From positions 1 through 10,950 of the forward strand of contig JAOZPY010000058.1 of NCBI GenBank assembly GCA_029932495.1: DNA of 10,950 nucleotides. Reading direction: 5' to 3'. The DNA comes from Desulfobacterales bacterium (GTDB taxonomy: Bacteria; Desulfobacterota; Desulfobacteria; Desulfobacterales; JAFDCJ01). Under the pieces are notes generated by a model. That model worked only from the letters and a program-made list of their open reading frames with translations. It was not told the origin of the DNA and did not search any database. Shown piece after piece: positions 1 to 5,459 of the stretch. The translations under genes and the position numbers were made by a program. Numbering within the stretch: position 1 is the first letter of the stretch; the number at the start of each line of letters is the position of its first letter.

Positions 1-491
1 CCCAGGGAGGGTTCGTCAAACATCATCAGTTTGGGCAACGACATCAGGCCCCGGCCGATGGCCGCCATTTGCTGCTCGCCGCCCGAAAGGGTTTCGGCGG
101 TTTGTTTGCGGCGCTCTTTCAGGCGCGGGAAAAGCTCGTACACATACTGCAGGGTTTCACGGCGTTTGGCCTTGGCCTCTCCATGCAGCGACCCCATGAT
201 CAAATTTTCCTCCACGGTCATTTCGGGAAACAGGCGCCGGCCTTCGGGGACGTGAATGATTCCATGCTGGATAATCTCATGGGGCGGATGATGATCCAGG
301 CGCGTCCCGTTGAGTTCGATGGTGCCTTTTTGCGGGGTCAGCAGTGAGGAGACCGTCTTGATGGTGGTGGATTTTCCCGCCCCGTTGGCACCGATCAATA
401 CCAGGATTTCACCTTCATGGACTTTAAAGGAAACATCCCATAACACCTGGAGATCTCCGTAATACACATCAATATTATTAACGGTGAGCAT
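1..491 (-). CDS. livF: LivF-type ABC transporter ATP-binding protein (3' end cut off by the window)
   Basis: This is the second ATPase of a branched-chain-amino-acid-type (HAAT) importer. It hydrolyses ATP on the cytoplasmic face to drive the LivH/LivM permease pair. About 163 codons are visible from the ATG at 491; roughly the last third of a normal LivF of about 235 residues lies outside the window. The visible part holds Walker A (GANGAGKST, about residues 34-42), a VPEGRRLFPEMTVEENL stretch typical of LivF, the ABC signature LSGGEQQM and a Walker B ending in MMFDEPSLG. The start is supported by AGGAGAGG a few bases upstream. The first 14 nt (478-491) overlap the end of livG in another frame, suggesting translational coupling. 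LivF in particular is indicated, rather than LivG, by the EGRRLFP block and by its place last in the H-M-G-F order. The true substrate cannot be read from this protein. Confidence 0.95.
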   Translation of the reverse strand, partial: MLTVNNIDVYYGDLQVLWDVSFKVHEGEILVLIGANGAGKSTTIKTVSSLLTPQKGTIELNGTRLDHHPPHEIIQHGIIHVPEGRRLFPEMTVEENLIMGSLHGEAKAKRRETLQYVYELFPRLKERRKQTAETLSGGEQQMAAIGRGLMSLPKLMMFDEPSL

Positions 492-1203
492 ATTCCTCTC
501 CTAAATAGGCTTCAATGACCGCCGGGTCATTGGCGACCTCTTCGGGTGAACCGTGGGCGATGGTCTGGCCGAAGTTGATGGCATGGATGCGGTCTGAAAT
601 GGTCATGATCACTTTCATGATGTGTTCGACAATAATAATGGTCACGCCCCGGTCCTGGATTTTGAGAATTAAATCGATGGCCGTATCCAGTTCCGATGGA
701 TTCAGCCCGGCGGCTGTTTCATCAAGCAAAAGCAGCTCCGGTTTGGTGGCCATGGCCCGGGTGATTTCCAGCCGCTTGCGCTCTCCAATGGGCAGGCTTT
801 TGGCAAGGATCTCCTTGCGATGGGCCAGTCCGCAGAATTCCAGGGTTTCCAGCGCCAGGTCCCGGGCTTCGTGTTTGGTCTGGACCCGGGCAAAGGCGGC
901 GGCAATCACATTATCCAGCACGCTTAACCTGCCCAGCGGCTTGACCACCTGGAAAGTCCTTCCGATACCGGCTTTACAGATTTTATGGGTTTTAAAGGCG
1001 GTAATATCCTGGTCCTTGAAATAAATCCGCCCGCTGGTCACCGGAAAATAGCTGCTGATCAGATTGAAGATGGTCGTTTTTCCGGAGCCGTTGGGGCCGA
1101 TCAAACCGAAAATCTCCCCCTTTTGGACTTCAAAGCTGACATTATTCACGGCGGCCAGACCGCCGAAATATTTTACCAGATTTTCAACTTTAAATATTAT
1201 CAA
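478..1203 (-). CDS. livG: LivG-type ABC transporter ATP-binding protein
   Basis: This is the first ATPase of the Liv/HAAT importer, 241 residues with the chosen start. Walker A is GPNGSGKT at 36-43, the Q-loop glutamine is in GRTFQ near 85, Walker B is LLLLDE at 157-162, and the switch histidine is in VEHIMKVI near 194. The C-terminal end (IAHGSPEEVANDPAVIEAYLGEEY) is typical of LivG. I chose the TTG at 1203: AAGGGGGT lies 6 nt upstream and the TTG overlaps the livM stop as TTGA. An in-frame ATG at 1257 would bury 18 residues in livM and has no such site. Two motifs deviate from the textbook form. The ABC signature is LPIGE instead of LSGGQ, and Walker B is followed by DETAAGLN instead of DEP. 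From memory, similar LP-G and DE-[VT]-AGLN variants are known in part of this family, so I regard the protein as functional. The substrate is unknown. Confidence 0.94.
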   Translation of the reverse strand: MIIFKVENLVKYFGGLAAVNNVSFEVQKGEIFGLIGPNGSGKTTIFNLISSYFPVTSGRIYFKDQDITAFKTHKICKAGIGRTFQVVKPLGRLSVLDNVIAAAFARVQTKHEARDLALETLEFCGLAHRKEILAKSLPIGERKRLEITRAMATKPELLLLDETAAGLNPSELDTAIDLILKIQDRGVTIIIVEHIMKVIMTISDRIHAINFGQTIAHGSPEEVANDPAVIEAYLGEEYAHR

Positions 1204-2210
1204 GTGGTTACCCCCTTGGTTTTCATCGGAATGACTTTTCTGATAATCTTGCCCCAATCCCCCACAATACCGTTGGGCAGGACCAGAATGACGACCACCA
1301 CCAGGATGCCGAACCCCAGCACATGGGCCTGCCCGATATATTTGGCTGCCACCGTCAGATGTTCCGAGCCGGTCAGAGCGGCCAGTCCCTTGAAAAAGCC
1401 GAAAAAACCGGTCCGGAAAAATTCATGGACCGCCACCATCACGAAAGCGCCCACCACCGGGCCGTAAATGGTGCCCACACCGCCGACGATTCCCACCAAA
1501 ATGGCCATGATGGAGATGTCATGCAGCGAAAACACCACCTCCGGATCAATAAAGCCCATGTAATTCATGAACAGGGAGCCGGCCATGCCGGTGAGAAAGG
1601 CCGCAATGTTCAACGATATCATTTTGTAATGATGGGTGTTGATTCCCAGGCTTTCGGCGGCATCCTGATCCTCCCTGATGGACAGGAAATAATACCCCCA
1701 CTTGGAATTCATGACAATCTGAACCATCAGCACCGACATCACCGCCAGGGCCAGGGCGATGTAATAGTAGGGAATTTTGGATAAAAACGACGGCATGATC
1801 AAAATTCCGACCATTCCCTCGGTCAGGTCTTCCCAGATGGTGGCGATGTGCCGGCAGATTTCATTCAAAGCCAAAGACGCCAGGGCAAAGTAGGCTCCCC
1901 GCAGCCGGAAGCAAATCCAGCCAAAAGGAAAGGCCACGGCCATGGCGGTAAAACCGCCGAATGCCATGCCCCACCAGGCCGAAAGTCCCAGTTTGCTGGC
2001 GATCAGGCCTGCTGTGTACGCGCCGGTGCCAAAAAAAGCGGCATCACCGAAAGACACCTGGCCGGTATAACCGGCGATCATGTTCCAGCCCGAGCCGATC
2101 ACCACCCACATCAGCACCAAGATCATCAAATGCTGGTAATAGGAATTTTGAATCACCAGAGGAAAGATGATCAGGATGAATAAAAGTAGAAAAGGTGCAT
2201 ATTTTTTCAT
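1200..2210 (-). CDS. livM: LivM-type branched-chain-amino-acid-family ABC permease
   Basis: This is an inner-membrane permease subunit of the Liv/HAAT importer, 336 residues, expected to pair with LivH. It is dominated by hydrophobic segments: an N-terminal helix (about residues 4-21), further helices, and a last one near VLGFGILVVVVILVLPNG. The family hallmark near residue 47 is GYTGQVSFGDAAFFGTGAYT. The cytoplasmic loop that contacts the ATPases contains SIREDQDAAESLGI. The ATG at 2210 is chosen because AAGGAA lies about 8 nt upstream. A longer frame to 2267 would add 19 unhelpful polar residues. The stop overlaps the livG start by 4 nt. A 76-bp spacer (2211-2286) separates it from livH; it contains only a weak GGGCA/TGCCC inverted repeat and no terminator that I can see. 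The C-terminal third carries an extra loop (FFKGLAALTGSEHLTVAAK) before the last helix. Confidence 0.94.
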   Translation of the reverse strand: MKKYAPFLLLFILIIFPLVIQNSYYQHLMILVLMWVVIGSGWNMIAGYTGQVSFGDAAFFGTGAYTAGLIASKLGLSAWWGMAFGGFTAMAVAFPFGWICFRLRGAYFALASLALNEICRHIATIWEDLTEGMVGILIMPSFLSKIPYYYIALALAVMSVLMVQIVMNSKWGYYFLSIREDQDAAESLGINTHHYKMISLNIAAFLTGMAGSLFMNYMGFIDPEVVFSLHDISIMAILVGIVGGVGTIYGPVVGAFVMVAVHEFFRTGFFGFFKGLAALTGSEHLTVAAKYIGQAHVLGFGILVVVVILVLPNGIVGDWGKIIRKVIPMKTKGVTT

Positions 2211-2286
2211 GCTAGGTTCCTTGTCGTGGCCGAAAATATCAACTTTCCTTCCATATCCCGGGCACAATTATCTGATGCCCAACAGG

Positions 2287-3162
2287 TTAAATTTTTGTCA
2301 ACCGCTTGAAGCCTCCGGGCAGAAACAGCAGCACGAGGATAAAAATAATCAGTCCAATCATATCGTCGAAGGCCATGCCGATATAGGTGGCTCCAAAGGC
2401 TTCGGCCAGACCCAGGGTGACGCCGCCGAAAATAGCGCCCACCGTAGAGCCCAGTCCCCCCAGGATCGTGATTACAAACGCCTTGCGGGTAAAAGGTCCT
2501 CCAATATCCGGAAACAGATAGTAGATCGGCATCAGCAGGGTGCCGGCGGCGGCCACCAGCGCCGATCCCAGACCGAAAGTGATGATGGTGATCCGTTTGG
2601 CATTGACCCCCATCAACAGGGCGGCATCCTTATCCTGGGCCGTGGCCCGGATGGATCGGCCGATATCGGTTTTCAGCAAAAACCAGAACATGATGAGCGT
2701 AAACAGCACTGCAATAAAAAAAGCGATCACCAGGGCCACGCTGAACGATGTTTCCCCGATAAAAAAGGTGGCGCCGGAATAGCTTGTCTGGACGGATTTG
2801 TAATCCGATGTGAAGATAAAGCGGGCAATTTCTGTCAGGACCATGCCGATTCCCACCGTCATCAACACCTGGTTTTCGGGCAGAATCGTTTCGACTTCCA
2901 TCAGAGGGTTGAGGGTGTATTTTTGAATCAAACACCCCAGCAGAAATAAGGCGGGCATGGCGATAAAAAGACCAAGGTAAGGATCAAGTCCCAGAAAGTG
3001 AAAGCAGGCAAAGGTGATATACATGGCCACCATCATCAACTGGCCGTGGGCCAGATTGATGATTTTCATGACTCCCATGATCAGACTCATGCCCATGCCG
3101 ATCAGGCTGTATAGACCGCCCTTGAGAATGCCGGCCACCAGGGTTTGCAGGAAAACCTCCAT
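2287..3162 (-). CDS. livH: LivH-type branched-chain-amino-acid-family ABC permease
   Basis: This is an inner-membrane permease subunit of the Liv/HAAT importer, 291 residues, close to the usual LivH length. It opens with the family signature: GGLYSLIGMGMSLIMGVMKI followed by NLAHGQLMM. It has about eight hydrophobic segments and an ATPase-contact loop GRSIRATAQDKDAALLMGVN. The C-terminus, GLIIFILVLLFLPGGFKR, is also typical. The ATG at 3162 is chosen because AAGGGGA lies about 6-7 nt upstream and the protein then starts as LivH proteins usually do. An in-frame extension to 3288 would add 42 polar residues from the spacer and is rejected. It is the first permease gene after the binding-protein gene, separated from it by 224 bp that include a strong hairpin, so its transcript level may be lower than that of the binding protein. 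Confidence 0.95.
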   Translation of the reverse strand: MEVFLQTLVAGILKGGLYSLIGMGMSLIMGVMKIINLAHGQLMMVAMYITFACFHFLGLDPYLGLFIAMPALFLLGCLIQKYTLNPLMEVETILPENQVLMTVGIGMVLTEIARFIFTSDYKSVQTSYSGATFFIGETSFSVALVIAFFIAVLFTLIMFWFLLKTDIGRSIRATAQDKDAALLMGVNAKRITIITFGLGSALVAAAGTLLMPIYYLFPDIGGPFTRKAFVITILGGLGSTVGAIFGGVTLGLAEAFGATYIGMAFDDMIGLIIFILVLLFLPGGFKRLTKI

Positions 3163-3334
3163 AACGAGTCCCCTTTGATTTCGGATTTCTGTCTGCGACG
3201 AGAAGTACGGCTGCGAGCCCACCGCCGGGAGGCTCCGCCGAGCCAGATGCGCCCGCCCGTCTCGCTTGAGTGTCGGCGATGGCAGCACGGGGATATTGGA
3301 ATTTTTAAGATCGCCGGGCTAAAACCGATTGCAA

Positions 3335-3370
3335 ACGGGCCGGGGACGGCAATCGACGCCCCCGGCCCGT
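3335..3370 (-). terminator. GC-rich stem-loop between the binding-protein gene and livH (attenuating terminator or RNA-stabilising hairpin)
   Basis: A perfect 11-bp inverted repeat, ACGGGCCGGGG / CCCCGGCCCGT (3335-3345 and 3360-3370), encloses a 14-nt loop. It starts 16 nt after the stop codon of the binding-protein gene. In the minus-strand RNA only three U's follow the stem directly, with a second U run (GGUUUUAG) about 8 nt further, so it is not a textbook intrinsic terminator. Loop bases 3349-3355 (GCAATCG on the plus strand) are complementary to 3326-3332 (CGATTGC) just downstream, so an alternative pairing exists. A hairpin here would fit partial termination or protection of the upstream message, giving more binding protein than membrane subunits. 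The remainder of the spacer (3163-3334) shows only a small GGCTC/GAGCC hairpin (3231-3244) and no gene. Confidence 0.5.
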
Positions 3371-3386
3371 CAAGTTCATTGAGATC

Positions 3387-4580
3387 CTACCGCTCGTTCC
3401 ATTTGGGCACGGGGTAGACGTAGGGCTTGGTGGCAATGCTCTTGGGCCAGACGGTTTCCAGTTTGCCGTTGTTCCACTGGACCAGAAACGTCGGCAGTTT
3501 GTTTTGCTGGGTCTTTTTGCCGTAGGAGATGAATTTCACCGGTCCAAAGACCGTCATCATATCGGTGGCGGCCAGGGCATCCCGAATGTCTTTGGGGGTC
3601 AGCGATTTGGCCCGCTTGAGCGCATCGGCCAGCACGTACATGGCGGCATAGGCCTCGGCCCCGTGATATTCGGTTGGCGTATTGTATTTGGCGACAAACT
3701 TGTCATAGTATTCCTTGGCGCCGGGGTAGGGTACCGACGGGGTCCAGAGCGTGGCCGAGAAAACATACTCTGCCGCCTTGCCGGCATTTTTATGAAATTC
3801 AGGCAGGGTGAATCCGGCGGCCCCACCGACAAACAGCTTGGGATTAAAATTGAGCTCTTTGGCCTGGCGCATCAGCAGCGAGGCGTCCATGATGTAGGAG
3901 ATCATGTAGACCAGGTCCGGTTTCTTGGATTTCACCTTGACCAGCAGGGGTTTAAAATCGATCGCTCCGGCTTCATAACCCTCTTTCATCAGCACCTTCA
4001 TGCCCAGGGATTGGGCCTGTTTTACGAATTTCTTGGAACCTTTTTGGCCGAAAAGGGAATTTTCGTGCAAAATGGCCACGGTTTTGAGATCAGTGGCGAC
4101 CTCTTTGACAAAAGATGCGAAACCACCGGGGTATTCGCTGACCGGAGGGTTCAGCCGGAAGATGTATTCCCAGCCCTGTTCGGTGATTTTATCGGCCGAA
4201 CCGGTGTTGACCAGAAAGGGGACCTTGTTTTGCTGCGCCACGGCAATGGTCGCCCAGGTCACGGAACTGGAATACCCGCCGCCGATCACCGGCACCTTGT
4301 CCTGGGTGATCAGTTTTTCGATGGCCGAGCGGCCGACATCCGGTTTGCCGGTGGTGTCTTCGATAATCAGCTCGATTTTTTTGCCGTTGACCCCGCCGGC
4401 GGCGTTGATCTCATCGACCGCCATTAAAAAAGATTTGTTTTCAATTTCACCGAACTTAGCCAGCTTTCCGGTCAGCGGCAGCACGATGCCCACCTTGATG
4501 GTGTCGGCTGCCGAGGCGCTGCCGAGCATGGCGCCCATCAAAAACAGAATGCAAGAGAAAACAATTATGAATTTTTTCAT
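3387..4580 (-). CDS. livK: Periplasmic substrate-binding protein of a Liv/HAAT-type ABC importer
   Basis: This 397-residue protein captures the substrate in the periplasm and delivers it to LivH/LivM. A Sec signal peptide is clear: MKKF, a hydrophobic core, and a likely cut after SASA near residue 24. There is no lipobox. The mature part is a type I periplasmic binding fold (Peripla_BP_6 / ANF receptor). It begins with the family start IKVGIVLPLTGKLAKFG, then has AVDEINAAGGVNGKKIELI (about 54-72), GGGYSSSVTWA (about 100-110), PFLVNTGSAD (about 121-130) and HENSLFGQKG (172-181). The start is firm: AAAAGGAGG sits 8 nt before the ATG. It is first in the importer operon and has its own promoter upstream. 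The symbol is by family. Relatives bind leucine, isoleucine or valine, but others bind amides, urea or aromatic and other carboxylates, and I cannot tell which applies here. Confidence 0.93.
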   Translation of the reverse strand: MKKFIIVFSCILFLMGAMLGSASAADTIKVGIVLPLTGKLAKFGEIENKSFLMAVDEINAAGGVNGKKIELIIEDTTGKPDVGRSAIEKLITQDKVPVIGGGYSSSVTWATIAVAQQNKVPFLVNTGSADKITEQGWEYIFRLNPPVSEYPGGFASFVKEVATDLKTVAILHENSLFGQKGSKKFVKQAQSLGMKVLMKEGYEAGAIDFKPLLVKVKSKKPDLVYMISYIMDASLLMRQAKELNFNPKLFVGGAAGFTLPEFHKNAGKAAEYVFSATLWTPSVPYPGAKEYYDKFVAKYNTPTEYHGAEAYAAMYVLADALKRAKSLTPKDIRDALAATDMMTVFGPVKFISYGKKTQQNKLPTFLVQWNNGKLETVWPKSIATKPYVYPVPKWNER

Positions 4581-4672
4581 AGCGATAGCCTCCTTTTGAT
4601 AAATGGTTGATAATGATTAGGGCCCGCATAAAAATGTTGAACTCGATCTGCAGTGTGAAATTATCAGGATGG

Positions 4673-4702
4673 TATATACAAGTTGTTGAAGATAAGTGTC
4701 AA
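4673..4702 (-). promoter_or_regulatory. Sigma-70-type promoter of the importer operon
   Basis: On the minus strand a consensus -35 box TTGACA (4697-4702) is followed after 18 bases by TATATA (4673-4678) as -10. The -10 matches TATAAT at four of six positions. Upstream of the -35 lie A/T tracts, including nine consecutive A's in the minus strand (4732-4740) and AAAAAATT, resembling an UP element. Predicted transcription starts near 4666, giving a leader of about 85 nt before the ATG at 4580. The leader contains TTATCAA/TTATCAA direct repeats with 11-nt period (4596-4613) and the AAAAGGAGG ribosome site. The spacer 4581-4808 holds no gene that I would support, and no clear intrinsic terminator follows the response-regulator gene, so some read-through from upstream is possible. 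Confidence 0.6.
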
Positions 4703-4808
4703 GCCGGGAAAAATATGAATTTTTTGTCAGATTTTTTTTTACAAGGCACAATAGGGTGAAAATCGCGGGAGTTTTTAAAAATGTTCAATTTTTTGCTGCC
4801 CGGCCGGG

Positions 4809-5450
4809 TCAGGGTTCAATCAGATTATGCTGCATTGCAAAACGGGACAGCTCCGCGTTGTTGCGCAAATCCAGTTTTTTCAACAGCCGGGCCCGGTAGG
4901 TATCCACCGTTTTGATGCTGATGTGATAGGCCCGGGCGATTTCACGGTTGGTGTGGCCCATGGCCAATCGCCGCAGTACCTGCAGCTCCCGCATGGACAG
5001 CGATTCCAAGGGGGATTGTCCATGGGAGCCTTTGGCGATGCGCAGGGCCAGGGCCTCGGCAGCCTCATCGGTGAGGTAACGATTGCCCCCGTGAACTTTG
5101 CGGATGGCCTTGACCAGCTGCTCGGGGGCTGCCTGCTTGGTGATGTAGCCCATGGCCCCGGCCTGGATGGCGCGCACCACGTACTGGCCTTCTTCATGCA
5201 TGGTCAGCACCAGAATCGGCAGCCGGGGGTGTTGTTCCTGCAGGCGGCTGATGACCTCCAGCCCGTCCAGGCCCGGCATGGAGATGTCCACCACCGCCAC
5301 GTCCGGTGCGGTTTGTTCGACCAGCGCAATGGCCTGCCGCCCGTCGGCCGCCTCGGCAATGACTTGCATATCGCCGCTTTCCTCGACGATGCGCCGCAGT
5401 CCGGCCCGCACGATGCTGTGGTCGTCGGCCAGCAGGACTTTGATTCCCAT
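4809..5450 (-). CDS. NarL/FixJ-family response regulator (receiver + LuxR-type HTH)
   Basis: This 213-residue transcription factor should be phosphorylated by the kinase encoded just upstream and then bind DNA. The N-terminal receiver domain (about 1-120) has the acidic pair D9/D10, phospho-acceptor D55 in VVDISMPG, switch T83 and conserved K105 in YITKQA. A linker leads to a LuxR-type helix-turn-helix (about 148-210) with LSMRELQVLRRLAMGHTNRE and the recognition region ISIKTVDTYRARLLKKL. All residues needed for phosphorylation are present. The ATG at 5450 is preceded by AAGGAA, which overlaps the stop of the kinase gene; the spacer is 9 nt, so the two are cotranscribed. Its targets are not visible in the sequence. 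The importer operon immediately downstream, on the same strand and with its own promoter, is the obvious candidate. Confidence 0.95.
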   Translation of the reverse strand: MGIKVLLADDHSIVRAGLRRIVEESGDMQVIAEAADGRQAIALVEQTAPDVAVVDISMPGLDGLEVISRLQEQHPRLPILVLTMHEEGQYVVRAIQAGAMGYITKQAAPEQLVKAIRKVHGGNRYLTDEAAEALALRIAKGSHGQSPLESLSMRELQVLRRLAMGHTNREIARAYHISIKTVDTYRARLLKKLDLRNNAELSRFAMQHNLIEP

Positions 5451-5459
5451 CAGGTTTCC

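Noticed and set aside
2254..2282. GGGCA/TGCCC inverted repeat between livH and livM as a terminator
   Set aside because: Five base pairs around an 11-nt loop without a U tract, inside a clearly continuous operon.
2167..2949. Plus-strand open frame of 260 codons across livH/livM
   Set aside because: It is antisense to two permease genes and reads as a hydrophilic mirror of transmembrane segments.
3163..3288. N-terminal extension of livH by 42 codons
   Set aside because: The added residues are polar and unlike LivH; the ATG at 3162 has a good ribosome site and yields the usual LivH beginning.
3324..3370. H-type pseudoknot formed by the hairpin loop and downstream bases
   Set aside because: Only two bases connect the 11-bp stem to the downstream element, too few to cross the stem; I keep only an alternative pairing.
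3504..4427. Plus-strand open frame of 307 codons opposite the binding-protein gene
   Set aside because: It is antisense to a gene with signal peptide and clear family motifs; its His/Gly-rich composition is that of a complementary-strand artefact.
4795..4808. GC palindrome CCCGGCCGGG after the response-regulator stop as a terminator
   Set aside because: The palindrome leaves no room for a loop beyond a 3-bp stem, and A's, not U's, follow on the transcribed strand.
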